From Puccinellia tenuiflora (lineage: Eukaryota > Streptophyta > Magnoliopsida > Poales > Poaceae): DNA of 64,000 nucleotides. Both the position numbers and the translations under genes were made by a program. Location: the NCBI GenBank assembly GCA_012064385.1, contig QRDG01001973.1:683121-747120 (forward strand). Reading direction: 5' to 3'. Of this stretch, positions 31,520 through 44,836 are shown piece after piece. Within the stretch, counting starts at the first letter, position 1; each line of letters starts with the position of its first letter. The notes under the pieces were generated by a model. That model did not search any database and was not told the origin of the DNA. It saw only the letters and a program-made list of their open reading frames with translations.

Positions 31520-33116
31520 TGATGACGTGAAACCACACGTTCGTTGGGAGACCCCAAGAGGAAGGTATGATGTAGTGCAGCAGCAGTTTTCCCTCAGTAA
31601 GAAACCAAGGTTATCAATCCAGGAGGAATTAGAAAGTGCTCAGAAGGTTGTCAGCTGCAAGTGCGGCGCAACACCAGTGCTGACGTGGAACCTGCACACA
31701 ACACAATCAAACTACTTTGCCCCAATGAAACAGGAAGGTTGTCAATCTCCCCGGCTTGCTGAAAAACAAAGGATTAAACGTATGGTGTGGAAAATGAATG
31801 TAAATGCAAAAAGTGGACAGCGAGCAAATGATGAAGGAATGTGGTGTAAACGGTGCTTGTTTCAGTGTAAAAGAATGGACCGGGGTCCACAGTTCACTAG
31901 AGGTGTCTCTCCATAAAAGATAACTAACATGCTGGGTAAACAAATTGCGGCTGCGCAATTGAGAAATAGGGAATGCATGACAATGCAAATATATGACAAG
32001 ATGATTACTATGAGATTTAATTGGGCATTACAGCAAGATACATAGACCGTTATCCAACAACATCTGTGACTAATAATCCACCTCCAGGTTAACATCCGTG
32101 TCCCCCGTTGGTATTAAGTTGCAAGCAACAGATAATTGCATTAAGCAAAGTGTGTAATGTAAACAATACAAATGACCTTGGGCATAGCATTGTTGTTTTA
32201 TCCCTAGTGGCAACAGCACATCCACAATCTTAGATGTTTCTGTCACTCACCCAGATTACCAGAGACATGAATCCACTATCGAGCATAAGTACTCCCTCTT
32301 GGAGTTAAAAGCATCTACTTGGCCAAAGCATCTACTAATAACGGAGAGCATGCAAGATCATAAACAACATATTAAGATAGATTGATAATCAACTTGACCA
32401 TAGTATCAATATTCATTGGATCCCAACAAACACAACATGTAGCATTACAATAAGATGATCTTGATCATGTAGGGCAGCTCACAAGATCTAAACATGATAG
32501 CACAAAGGGGAGAGACTACCATATAGCTACTGCTATGGACCCATAGTCCAAAGATGAACTACTCACGCATCACTCCGGAGGCAGGCATGGTGGTGTAGAG
32601 CCCTCCGGTGATGATCTCCCCTCCGGCAGGGTGCCGGGAAGAGCTTCAGGAACCCTCCTGAGTAGGGTTTGGCGACGATGGCGGCTCTGGAACTTTTCGT
32701 GGAATATGACTCGGGTACTTAGGGTTTTCGGGGCAGGAGGATTATATAGGCGAAGGGGCGGCGTCAGAGGGCACCCGAGGGGGCCACACCACCCCTCGGC
32801 ACGGCCAGAGGTGGGCCCATGCCGAGCCCTGGTGAGGGCACCCTCTGGCGCCTCTCCGGCTCTCCTTCGGTCTCCGTGATCATCTCGGTGAAATATTAAC
32901 GCCCGTCGATTTTCGTCCAATTCCGAGAATATTTCCTTAAGTACTTTTCTGAAAAGGAAAAATAGCAGAAAACAGGAACTGGCACTGTGGCATCTTGTTA
33001 ATAGGTTAGTGCCAGAAAATGTATAAAAATGATATAAAGTGTATGCAAAATATATAACAACAGGCATAATAACAACATGGAACATAAAAAAGTATAGAAA
33101 CGTTTGCAATGTATCA
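31520..33116 (-). repeat. Element H LTR with interior on both sides
   Basis: 1597 bp; minus strand starts TGATACATTGCAAACG and ends TTTCACGTCATCA. A PBS lies on its left (31491-31508) and a purine tract (AAGCTTGGGGATGC, 33117-33130) on its right, so it looks like a 5' and a 3' LTR at once. Sequence is diverged from the G LTRs but colinear (shared ATATTCTCGGAATTGGACGA and the CCTCCGG..GGAGG leader). Confidence 0.88.
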
Positions 33117-35941
33117 GCATCCCCAAGCTTAGTTCCTACTCGTCCTCGAGTAGGTAAAATAATAAAAACAAAATAATTTTTGAGGTGACATGCTACCACA
33201 CAATCTTAATCAAATAATAGTGTAAATCACATGTGTATGAATGAAGTGATCCAAGTAAATGGCTTATAGTTTTCTACTAACTAAGCAATGAGTAAGCAAC
33301 TGAATCATAAGAGCAAAACTTTTCATGAATAGTACCTTGGAGACTTGAATCCAAAAGTGTTGCACAAGAGTTAACTCACAAAGCAATAATCTCTAAGTAA
33401 AAGGCATTTGACCAACACAAAGGAAGATTTTAGTTTCAGCAATTGCTCCAACCTCAACATATTTATCTCATGGATATTATCAATACAAAGCAATATAATA
33501 AGTCAAATACACTATCAAATAACAATTGATGTACCAAGGTTGACACTAGTGTTTGCTTGTGGAAGATAGAAGGAAGTAGGAAAACTAACTCAACATAAAA
33601 GTAAAAGAAAGGCCCTTCACAGAGGGAAGCAGGGATTAGTCATGTGCTAGAGCTTTTTATTTTTTATAGAACAGAAGTAAAACAATTTTGAGATATGCAT
33701 GCTTTCGTCAACGACTTCACAACAAAGAAACTAGCTAGTCCCCCATAACAAGCAAGGCTTTTAGACTTGTGAGAGCGGCTGGTTTTAGAGGAACGAGTAC
33801 ATTCCTCTTTCTCCTTTGTTTTACCACTAACCAATGTTTTGAGCTCATTTCTCAAATTTTCATTGTGCGGAGGAGAATGGTGAGTCATATTTATATTTGC
33901 TTAAGCCGCTCTCGGGTTGATTCAAGTGAGGACGTAAACCATCAACACGGGGTGAAAGGGGGGAATGACCTTGCTTGTCACAAGTTATAACCAACTCTCT
34001 ACTGCTTCCTCATGAGTTTAAAAACAGAGACACAAAAAAGAGTATTTTGAATATTTTAAAGGTAGCACATGAAAATTTTACTTGGAGTGGCAGGAAAATA
34101 CCACATATAGGTAGGTATGGTGGACACAGATGGCATGGATTTTGGCTCAGGGTTTTGGATGCACAAGCAGCATTCCCGCTTAGTACAGAGTTTTAGGCTA
34201 GCAAGGTTATTTTAAGCAAACACAAACTATCAACTGGTACAGCAAAAACTTATATAACAACATAGTAGAAACATTATAAGACTCCACATTGTCTTCCTTG
34301 TTAACCAAACTCTTTTACTAGAAAATATCTAGACCTTGGAATTACTACTTATACAAACCAAATTTCAACAAGCTTTACAGTAGTTCTTCATTAATGGGTT
34401 TACTTACATGATACAAAAGCTTAAACATGACCTACTTAGTAACTCAAAACAATTGGCAAGTATCAAATTATCCAAGATAGTGATCTACAAGAGTATGTAA
34501 GCATTTTCCATTATGCCAATTACCACATGCAACATTTTCTGTTCCAACCAAACACCAATCAACTTATTTAAACAACTCTCCAAACAAGTATAAGTGAAGC
34601 AAGAGAGTACTTTCTTTAAAAGAACTAATAGCTCTCACAAGAGATACACGAAAACAAGAACTAAAAGCTTAACAGCGCTAGAGATGAATACTCAACAAAT
34701 ATAAGTGAAGAATAGGAGTATTCTAATGAAAAAACAGAGCGTGTCTCTCTTCCAAACAAGAATGCTAGGATCCAACAAGTTGTTACCAGAAGATAAAACG
34801 TAAACAAACTGAAAATAAAAGCACACAGACGCTCCAAGAACAGCACATATCATGTGAAGAAATAAAAACATAGTCTCACTAGAGATGACCTGATATTTTG
34901 CCGATGAAGAAGGGGATGCCTTGGGCATCCCCAAGCTTAGACGCTTGAGTCTTCTTTGAAATATGCTGGGGAGATCCATGGGAGCCTCCCCAAGCTTAAG
35001 CTCTTCACTCTTCTCGATCTTATTACATCACCCTTCTCTCTTGCTACTTGAAAACTTCCTTCACCCCAAACTCAACATAATTCTCATTAGAGGGTTAGTG
35101 CATTAATCAAAAACTCACAAATTATGTAAGAACGCACACATGGCAATTATATTAAACATTAGATACTGTTACTAGCCTTAGTGAAGCTTTTCCACCCAAA
35201 AAAAGAATTCCACATAACACTTGCAATAGAAAAATGCAAAACAAAGACAGAATCTGTCAAAACCAGAACAGTCCGCAAAGACGAATTTTTTCGAGGCACT
35301 TACAAGTCTCAGATCGAAAAACGTTGAACTAACGAAAGATGCGTACATATATCAGGAATATGCACAAAAATTTGAAGATTAAAAAACGTTTCTATGATTT
35401 ATGGAATTTCGTACAGTGAACAGAAGAAATCTGTCCCTGCGCAGTTATTCCAATATAGCATCATCTTACCATTAGAGACTTTCCTTGGCACAACAAATAC
35501 GAAAAAGCAAAGATACAAAGGAGTTGCTACAGAGGTAGACAAGCACCTTGACTCAATAAAAGAAAATTTGTAGAAAAATAAAATGGGTTGCCTCCCATAA
35601 GCGCTTCTCTTTAACGCCTTTTAGTTAGGCAAAAAGATTTTATGATACTCCCATAAGAATAAGAATTGAATAAAAGAGAGCATCAAGAAGCATATATAAA
35701 GCATGTTTATATATAACACACTTCCTATGCATAGGATTCTTGTAAGGAAACAAATCAATGAAGCACAAAGTGGCTAGCATGGGAAGGCAAAACAAGTACA
35801 ACTTCAAAACTTTCAACATAAGGAGAGGAGACTTAATATTATTGGGATATATGAAACCATGTCTCCCTCTCTCATAATGACTATTAGGTATTAAAGCAGC
35901 CAGCATATACAAGCAACATAATATAAAGCTCAAAACCTTCA
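33117..35941 (-). other. Element H 3' interior, non-coding
   Basis: AT-rich. Contains the purine tract beside the LTR, a hairpin GGGGATGCC/GGCATCCCC at 34912-34932, and AGGCGTTAAAG..GGGAGGCAACCCA (minus strand, about 35585-35625), which has a counterpart just after the G gag at 45680-45725. 35770-35945 holds two diverged ~130-bp direct repeats. No gag, RT or integrase motifs. Confidence 0.7.
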
Positions 35942-36230
35942 TCATAAAGAGAGGAAATTTAATAACATGAAGATTTCTATAACCACATTTCCCTCATAAT
36001 AATTCTCAGTAGCATCATGAATAGACTCAACAATATAGCCATCACATAAAACATTCTTATCATGATCTAGAAGCATAAAATTATCATTACTCTTCACATA
36101 AGCAAAATCCTTCTCATTAGTAATAGTGGGAGTAAAACTAACATAGCCATCATTGTAATCATCATAATTCGGAGGCATATCATAATAAAATAAACTTTAT
36201 CCTCAGTAGTAGGTGGAACTAAAATATCGC
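35942..36230 (-). pseudogene. Element H short ORF, 3' part
   Basis: Minus-strand frame starting ILVPPTTEDKVYF at the F LTR border and, after a one-base shift, PPNYDDYNDGYVSFTPTITN, ending near 35942. It is the continuation of the ORF at 31099-31395 if the F insertion is removed. The protein is acidic, with no domain I can name. RT and integrase are missing, so H is non-autonomous. Confidence 0.55.
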
Positions 36231-37014
36231 TGTTGCGCTAAAAACGCGTCACACAAACACGTCCTCGTGTACCCGCGGTGCCAGGGGAGATACTCCGCAA
36301 CTCGCCCCGCAGGAGTCCGACTTGTAGCGCGATACGCAAGACAACAAGCCGGCGCTTTTTGGACCAGATGCCCTAGCCCCTCGAGAGAGACCCCGTCAGA
36401 GGAAGCCGGCGACGATTGGTTGAACTAAGCCGGATTTGACCGCTCTTAGCTCAATTGTCGATACTCGATGAACTCACACGAAGTCGCCGAATAACGGAAG
36501 CAGGAACAAGGGTTTGAGCAAAAATTAGGGTTTGTATTGATTGTCGATTGTTTGCTTAATTTCAATCGGCCGTCACCTCTTACATATATAATGAGGCGGC
36601 TGGACTTCCCGTACAAGCATTGTACTTCTACAAGGATTACAACTCGTGATATAAGTCGGTTTCTATCTCTAAACTAGGTAAAAGCCTTGGCCGACTTCGT
36701 ACTGGACCCGGACTCCAAGCATCCTTTTCTGGCTTCTTTTGGAAAGTCGCCTTTTGCCCTTCCGTGTTGACCTTGAACTCGTTCTATCGTACTGCATCCG
36801 ACTTCTGTTTCTGGGCCTCGCAAGCGTCAAACAACCTCAAGTCCGGCTTCCCTGGCGCGGCTTCTGGAATCTTCAGGAAACTCGAGTCTAGCCTGTGCCG
36901 GGTTCTAGCTAAGCTGGGTTGGCTCCTGTCGGTCATCACTCCAAGTTCTCTCCAAGTCGCCATTTCCTCCTGAGTGAGCTTGAGCCTGTGACCTGCCAAA
37001 AACGGGTGCTAACA
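36231..37014 (-). repeat. Element F 3' LTR
   Basis: 784 bp, matching 30310-31098. A purine tract, AAAACAAGGGGGCATG on the minus strand, lies at 37015-37030. F pol begins directly to the right. Confidence 0.88.
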
Positions 37015-37030
37015 CATGCCCCCTTGTTTT

Positions 37031-38400
37031 CTAGTAGAGCTTGCGTACTAGAAAATATTCAATGTAGAAGATTTGTCTAAGGGCGATGCTTAAGCTCATC
37101 GGCCATATGCTAAAGACGATATATTTATATCGGCCATATGTGCGGCTCATGCAGTTTGCCACACACTTGGGTGGAATTTCTTCAAGTATTTCCCATTGAT
37201 AGCTCAAGGCAACGTGTTGCCTTCCAATGTTTCCACCAGATATGAGTTGCCGGACACAATCCTTACGACTCGAAGTGGCCCGTCCCAACTTGGCGACTAT
37301 TTGCCGAATTTTCCGACTTCTAGAGCCAACTTGCAGTATAACCTTCCCGACTAAGTGGCCGATTTGAAAATCCTTAAGTCGGACTCTCTTGTTATAAGCT
37401 TTTGCCACCCGCAACTTCTCCTTCTCAATGTCCTTCAAAGCCCTTATACGTTTGTCGGCTACCTCGTCTATGTTATCCATCATCAAATTGTGATAGTCCT
37501 CAGCCGACAAGTCGTTTTGCTTAGCGAACCTCAAAGCAGCCAGATTCACTTCTACTGGTAAAACGGCTTCTTGTCCATATACCAACTCGAAAGGAATCAC
37601 CTTAGTTGCACCATGCCTTGAGATTTTGTGAGCCCACAATGCGTCGGACAGTACCTCATGCCACCTCCTCAGGTAGTCTTGTACTTTCTTCTTAATCAAC
37701 TTGATCAGTATTTTGTTTGCTTGACTCGGCTTGTCCATTAGCTTGAGCATAATTCAGAGATGAGCTGAGCATCTTGATCCTGAGTGATTCGGCAAACTAT
37801 TTCACCTCCTTAGCCATGAAGGAAGTACCTTGATCTGTGTGAGAGTTTGCGGGATACCGAATCGGTGAACAATATGCTCTGTAATGAATTGAATTACCTC
37901 CTTGTGGGTCATATTCCTGAGGGGTACTGCTTCAGACCACTTGGTGAAATAATCAGTAGCAACTAATACAAACTGATGCCCTTTGGATGAAGCCGGGTTG
38001 ATCATACCGACAAAATCTAATGCCCATCCTCGAAAAGGCCACGGCTTTATTATAGGATTAAGAAATGAAGCCGGTGCTATCTGAACATCTTCAAACCTAT
38101 GGCATGCCTCACACCCCTTATAGTACCTGAAGCAGTCATTAATCATTGTCGGCCAATGGAATCCGGCTCGTCTGAGCATCCACTTCGTTTTGTGAGCCGA
38201 CTGATGTGTTCCACATAGGCCATCATGTACTTCCCCCATAGCAACCCAGGATTGGTCTCCAAGCACCTTAGAAGAAGACCATCGGCTGTTCGGCGATATA
38301 ACTCATCGTCTATCAAAGTATATTTAAAAGCAAGCCACCGAACAGTCCTATCCATTTTCTGACTTGGATCCCTCAAATAATCAACAATAGGCGTCCTCCA
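37031..38400 (-). pseudogene. pol: Element F integrase, fragmented
   Basis: Zinc finger region (GEVHDGLCGTHQSAHKTKW with CEACHRF), core start GWALDFVG and YFTKWSEAVPL (about 37925-38020), a broken middle near 37800 where the second Asp should lie, then the region after the catalytic Glu (VLSDALWAHKISRHGATKVI, FELVYGQEAVLPVEVNLAAL). At least one frameshift separates the two halves. The C-terminal end runs to the LTR. Inactive. Confidence 0.8.
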
Positions 38401-39490
38401 ATCAGCTGGCCGGTTTCCACCAGGTTCCTCCGGAGCCGACTTAGACAAGCCGGCTTCTCCTCCGGTTTCAACATTGTCGACAACAGCTAGCACCGGCTTT
38501 TTCACTGTGAAAAATACTCCTCTACTGATATGATAGCCCGATGCCTGCTGTGCCAACTCATTGGCAAGCCAGTTGTCTGCCTGGACACATGAGATATCAA
38601 AAAGTAATCCAGAGTCGATATGATGTCCAAGCATCTGTCAAGGTATATGTTGAGTGATCCACTGTTGCACTGAAAGATCTTGGCCACTTGCTGGACGATA
38701 AGCAGCGAGTCAACATAGGCCTTAACATGAGTACCCCTGCGTCCATTAAAATTCCAACCCGAATAGAAGAGCTTCGTATTCGGCTTCATTCTTAGTGCAA
38801 AAATATCAAGACGACAAGAGGCCCTAAAGATAGTACCGTGGGGCGAAATATACACAATGCCAACTCCTTGCCCACTACTGCAAAATGATCCGTCAAAATA
38901 AAGTTTCCACGGTACATCCGACACGACATTCAAGGTCGGCTTCTGCTCCAGGTCAATCCGATGTTCGACGATGAAGTCGGCTACAATCTGGCCTTTCATA
39001 GATTTGAGAGGTTCATAGGCCAAATCATATTCAATCAACCGATATGCCCATTGCTGATTCGTCCACTGAGAATTGGCCTATGTATCATGTGTTTGATGAC
39101 ATCGGCCTGACTAAGAACTTTGCACTCGCTAGATAAAGATAATGGCGCAATTTGGTACAAGCAAACATAAAGAGATCGGCACAACCTTTCCACAAAGTTT
39201 GTACCTGGACTTAGTATCTAGCAGTCACCGACTTAGATATTGATGACGTACTCATGTCCTTCGGCATCTTGAGTCAAGGCTGCCCCAATTACCTTTCCTC
39301 AGCAGCAATGTAAAGCCGGAACGGTAGACCACGAGCCGGCTTTCTTAGAACTGGAGTGTTTAACAAGCAGGCTTTTATTTTAGCAAATGCCTCTTGCTGC
39401 CCTTGCCCCCAGGTGAACTCGTCATCATTCTTGAGCCGAAGGATCTGTGTGAATGCGTCAACTTTGTCAGACAAGTTAGTAGTAAATCTT
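38401..39490 (-). pseudogene. pol: Element F RNase H domains, fragmented
   Basis: Includes the end of the Gypsy RNase H (FTWGQGQQEAFAKIKACLLN), a linker (IEYDLAYEPLKSMKGQIVAD) and a second RNase H (WKLYFDGSFCSSGQGVGIVY) followed by a frameshifted tail. The double RNase H again points to the Tat clade. Several frames are needed to follow it, so it is a pseudogene. The stretch 39040-39290 is badly decayed. Confidence 0.75.
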
Positions 39491-40330
39491 TTCTCAAATA
39501 ATTTACCTTGCCTAGGAATTTCTACATGTCCTTTTTACAAGTCGGCTCCTTCACTTTCTGGATAGCTTCAATCTTTGCTGGGTTGATTTCTATGCCGGCT
39601 TTATGTATGATAAAACCAAGGAACTTCCCAGCCGACACGCCAAAGGCACACTTCAACGGGTTCATTTTGAGCCTGTACTTCCTCATTCTTTTCAACGCAA
39701 GTCGTAAGTCGGCCAAAATGATTAACTCACCGTCTAACTTGACTACTAAGTCGTCAATATATACCTCCAGTACGACTCCAAGAAGATCATGGAATATCAA
39801 GTTCATCGCTCTCTGATATGTGGGCACCAGCATTCTTCAACCGAAAGGTCATCAATGTCCACTCGAATAAACCAACGAACCCGGGGGCAAGTGAAACGTT
39901 GTCTTAGCCGAGTCCTCTTCGGCCATGAATATTTGATTGTACCCCGCGTTTACATTTATAAAGATGATGACTTTGTGCCCCTGAGGCATCATTGATAAGC
40001 ATGTCGGCTATTGGCATAGGATATTCATCTTTGGGCCGTAGCTCGATTTAGATCTCTGAAATCTATGCATGCCCTGATCTTACCGGATCTTTCTTCTCGA
40101 CTGGCACAATGTTGGAAATCCAGTCGGCATATTTTGCAAGGCCGGATGAAGTTAGCTTTCAGAAGCCCGCCAATCTCTTCTTTGATCCGGTCATATATTG
40201 CCGAGTTGAATTTGTGAGCCGGCTGCTTATGTAGTCTGAAGCCGGCTTTTATCGGTAACCGATGCTTGATGAGTTCTCGGCTTAAACCCCGGGCATCTCG
40301 TGTACTCCCAAGCAAAGAAGTCCATGTATT
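39491..40330 (-). pseudogene. pol: Element F reverse transcriptase, fragmented
   Basis: N-terminal half at 40025-40315 (FRLHKQPAHKFNSAIYDRIK, GKIRACIDFRDLN), then a decayed gap, then the half with the catalytic motif VLEVYIDDLVV (about 39755) and LKMNPLKCAFGVSAGKFLGF. Frameshifts near 39840-40025 break the fingers/palm. Not functional. Confidence 0.8.
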
Positions 40331-40733
40331 CTTTTACTAGTGCGATTAACTCGGATTTATAATCGCTTCTAAATTCTTGCTTAACAAAAGTCAGCCTGGG
40401 AATAGTACCATCCCCAATATCCTATTCTTCTTCGAGGCGGGTTGGCCCGACGTAAAACTTGTCCCACCTTGTCCATATCCGTCTGGTTCTTCGATCTCAT
40501 CTCTTCACACATATTCATTTCTCTCGGCGCCGCGATACTTATCCAGACATTTTTGCAGCAATTCATCGTTGGGATTCATTTTACTTGAGACCAGCCGATT
40601 ACCAACCAATCGGCTTTAGAGATACTGGCACGAATCCGTCCCTGTTTGCACTCAGAGGAAATCGAACCTAGATAAATCATGCCCCGAAAGACATGTAGCA
40701 TTTGAGATGTTGCCAATCAACAATCGACTTCGT

Positions 40734-41090
40734 CTAAAGCAATACATGCCGAGTTGTCAGCATGGATGACCTTGATCTCGCCGTCGATCCACTGTACGAG
40801 CTGTTGGTGCATGGTGGATGGCACACACTGATTCGCATGGAGCCAATCCGTCCAAGTAGCACATTGTAGTTCCCTTGCACTTTAGCAACAAAGAATGCAG
40901 TAGCCAAAGTTTTGCTCCCCACTGTGAGCTCCAGACAGATAACTCCTTTGGCCTCTATTCCTTCTCCTCCTTCGAACCCGTTCAGTACCATGTTCGTCTT
41001 CATTAGATCATTATCTTCTAGCTGTAAACTTTTTGAAGATGGAATACGGCATCAGGTTTACCACAGCACCTCCATCAACCATCATCCTGG
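40734..41090 (-). pseudogene. pol: Element F protease, fragmented
   Basis: Aspartic protease with MMVDGGAVVNLMPYSIFKKF (about 41035-41090; DGGA in place of the more usual DSGA/DTGA, as seen in many plant Tat elements), then VICLELTVGSKTLATAFFV and YNVLLGR about 40850-40960. A frameshift lies between the two parts near 41010. 40331-40733 upstream of RT is decayed linker. Confidence 0.75.
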
Positions 41091-43044
41091 TAACCGGCTT
41101 CCCGTTGATATGTCCTCTGATGTACAAAGGTTTAAGGTGCTTAATCGGTCCCTCAGGTTTCTCGAAGACGGCATTCTTGGGTCCAAAGTTGAGCTGCACT
41201 ATGTCGCCTTCTTCTTCTATAGCACGGAATTCAGCAGGCAAAGAATATACCATCATAATATCCATACCTACCCGAGTCGGTGTACTTCCGTAATCCAGCA
41301 AGTCTTCCTCTAGGAAATTTTCCGACTCGCCCGTTATTGATTCCGGCAACTCTGTTTCGCCTTCTGCCGGCTCCTTACTGGGTGAGTCCTCTGTCGAGCC
41401 CCCACTTGCCGGCTCGTTCATTGCCGACTCCAATGTTTCTGACTCATCTCCTGCCGGCTCCTCGCTCGTCGAATTGTCTTCCGACTCCCCATTTGCCGAC
41501 TCGTTATCCGACTCGCCCCTTGCCGGCTTGTCCCCTGCTTCCAAGTCCGCTGCTTCCACCTCATCTGCCCATGATGAATAATTAATGGCCGGTACGGAAC
41601 CTGGCTCCGTCTCATTGCTTATAGCAGGATTTGGTGCAATCATCAAAGGAGTCGTCACAGGAGTCGGCTTGGGTACCCAAACTTGAGCCGACACCATTGG
41701 TTTTTTAGCGTTGAATTTAGTGTCTCTGACTCGCTCAGCTTCTCCTTCCGCATTTTCCCGGTTTCTTGCCCTCTGCAGCTTCCGCCTTTGCGTCTTCGTT
41801 ATACCTTGCGGGCACCACTTTGGCTGGGTATATTTTGGGTCTCGGGGTTTAGCTACTACGGCTTGGATGGATCCGGCTTCATGGTCAATCGATGTCACCT
41901 TGGGCATGATAGCAAGTATCGGCTCATTGTTTGCCGGCTCGATGACCGGGTCCTTCAATTTCAGCACGTGCGTTCCAATGACCAATGAGTTATTTGGGAC
42001 CAACCCACCTCCCAGGTCAGCTGTTTTAGTTCCTTGCACCTTAACCTCGCCATTATGAGGAATCACCAGGATACACAAGTCGGCTATACACAGTTTGCCG
42101 AATTGCTTGACGCTTAGACTCCCCAGCCGACTTCTGATATTGCCCACTCCCTTCGATAGATGGTGACCTAGGCCGCTTCCCATGTTGCTGATCCCACTTT
42201 GACCCAGCCTGGCGTACGTACTTGTTCAGCAGCATGTCAAAAGTCGGTTTGATCCTCTTCGGCTTGTACTCAACCTGATTTGTTTTCCACTTGCCGACTT
42301 CCGGGTTCCTAGGCTTCATGAACCTGGGTGGTGATTCTCTTGCTCGTGGTTGTTGCCCCCCGAGTGCGGAGTTTTTGATGGTGATCTTGATAACCTCCTG
42401 TCCATCGGGTTGCCGGCTCAACGTGATCTGCCTCCTTGCTTCCTTGTTGCCGGCTTCTTTCCTAGGCTCACCAATAACCACATTAGATTTGTTAGCACCT
42501 TCGGCCGCCTCTGGCCGAAGAAGAACTTTCTTTCCCTCCAAATCTAGCACGTTCATTGGGAACGGCTGTGTGTCAATGGCCATGCCAGCAAAGCTCAATC
42601 GTCCATCGTTGAGGGCCGATTGAATCTGTCGATGAAAGACATTGCAATCATTAGTAGCATGAGAGAAAGAATTGTGATACTTGCAATAAGCACGTCGCCT
42701 TAATTCATCAGGTGACGGTATAATGTGGCTGATTCGTATCACTTTATCTTTTAACAAGGCATCAAATATTTTATCGCATTTGCCTACGTCAAAGCTACAC
42801 TTTACCTCATCGTCCCGATTCTTACGAATCGGCTTTAAGTCATCACACATATAGGGTTTGGCTTTACTAGGCCAAACAAACTCGGCTGTGTAAACATTGG
42901 CTTCATCACCGGAGTCGGCATTGTGTTCAATAGCATTAAGCCGACTCCTGCTTATCCGATGCGAATCCTTAGACTCATTAACTCGGCTTTCATGAGACAG
43001 AGCTCTCTCCTGGACTTGTCCGACAGAGGAAAACTTGTGTCCTT
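41091..43044 (-). pseudogene. gag: Element F gag, C-terminal part
   Basis: Contains a zinc knuckle-like CKYHNSFSHATNDC (about 42655-42700), then a Lys/Arg-rich stretch and a long Glu/Ser-rich acidic spacer with repeats of ADESxxxxAGxESE type (about 41290-41560). One frame change near 42100 separates the two main frames. The left boundary of G (43045) cuts the gene, and its N-terminal part resumes at 49713. The 5-bp TCCTT next to 43044 is repeated at 49708-49712. Confidence 0.75.
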
Positions 43045-44645
43045 TGATACGTCTCCGACGTATCTATAATTTTTGAGTGATCCATGCTAGTTTTGTGATA
43101 TTGTCGCATGTTTTTACTGTCATTTATATCATTTTTATGCATTTTGTCGGACTAACCTATTGACAAGATGTCAAGTGCTAGTTTCCTGTTTTTGCTGTTT
43201 TTGTATTTCAGAAAATTCACTTCTGGAAATATTCTCGGAATTGGACGAAAATTTACGGAAATTTTTTACTCGACGAAAGACACCAGAAGACCAAAGGGGA
43301 GCCTGAGGGGCCACCCACATGGCACAAGCGGCCTCCTGCCGTGGCCCCCTAGGACCCGCGGGTGGGGCCCGCCCCTGCTCCTGGGGCACCCCCTCGGCCC
43401 CCTCCGACGCCTATAAAATCCCTAAAAACCTAAAAACGTCGAGGCGGCCATTATTTTCCAGAAACTCGACCCCGACGCGCCGTCACCGAAAACCCTAGTT
43501 CGGGGTCCAATCTGAAGCTGATCCCGGCACTCTGCCGGAGGGGAGATCGATCCTGGAGGGCTCTTCATCGCCATGCCTTCCTCCGGGATGATTTGTGAGT
43601 AGTCTCACCTTGGACTATGGGTCCATGGCAGTAGCTAGTTGGTAGTCTCTCTCTCTTGTGCTTCATGTCTTATGATCTTGTGAGCTGCCTAACATGATCA
43701 AGATCGATTATTGTAATGCTATGTGATGTGTTTGCTGGGATCCGATGGACTATGAAGTTATGTTCAGATTGTGCATGATTCTTATATGAGTAATTTATGT
43801 TCTTGCGTGCTCTCCGATATGCCTAGTTATTTGGTCAAGTGATTGTGTGTATATCCAAGAGAGGGTATTTATGCTAGATAGTGGGTTCATGCCCCCTTTT
43901 GTTCCTGGGCACGAGTGACAGAAATGTCTAAGGGCGAGGGTGTGTTGTTGCTACTAAGGGTAAAACAGCGGTGTTAATGTCTCTTTTGATATTAGTATTG
44001 CTTACTTCATGCACTTTACTTAATGCAATTGTTTGTTGCTTGCAACTTAATACCGTTGGGTGACAGGCTGGATAGCGATCCCACGGTGGACTTTTTAGAC
44101 AAAGACACAGTTGGACTCAACGGTCTTTGTTCCTTGTCGTGATGCCTCCATAAATATTATCATGTCCTTTTTGTCATAGCTAAATTGGGTTTGTGTCATG
44201 ATCTTGTCAATTGCCTAGCTGTAATTCGTTCACCCATCACATGCATATTTTATTTACTTGAGAGACTCCACTAGTGAACCCATGGCCCTCGGTCCATCTT
44301 TTTACATTGTTTTCAACCTCATTTACTTACTTTCAATCATCATTACTCCTCTGGTCACTTTTCATATTTTATCTATTTCATCATATAATTAACTGCTTTC
44401 TTTTCTGCGAGACCGGAAAGATTGACAACCTTTCCGCCGTTGGGGGCAAAGTATTTTGGTTGAGTGTGTGCAGGTCCACGTCTGTCGAAGGTTAAGCGCC
44501 AGAGATCTTCAACATTCACCTCGTTGTTGATTTCAAAGTCCTACTGGTTCGATAAACCTCAGTTCTTTAATTGAGGGAAAACTGCTACTATCTACAATTC
44601 CGCCTTCGCTTGGGGCACCACCCAACTTATCAATCTCCACCATCA
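43045..44645 (+). repeat. Element G 5' LTR
   Basis: Has a GC-rich promoter/leader portion (43280-43600) with CCTATAAAATCC (TATA-like, about 43410) and an AT-richer 3' half. Pairs with 48107-49707. Confidence 0.92.
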
Positions 44646-44836
44646 AGCATTTTTCTGGCGCCGTCGCAGGGGACTTCGGAGCTACAGCAAGGGGAGACTC
44701 ATACTCTCAATCTCTTTACTTTGTTTTTGTCTTGCTTGCTTTATATCTCGTTTAGTTTATTTTCCTGTTTCAAAATTTTAAAACCAAAAAAATTAGCGTG
44801 GTCTTTATTCCTGTCTTGTTATTTTGCTTTATCATT

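Noticed and set aside
35640..35945. 101-codon hydrophobic frame as a membrane protein
   Set aside because: AT-rich translation of two diverged direct repeats in the H 3' interior; no conservation in element G.
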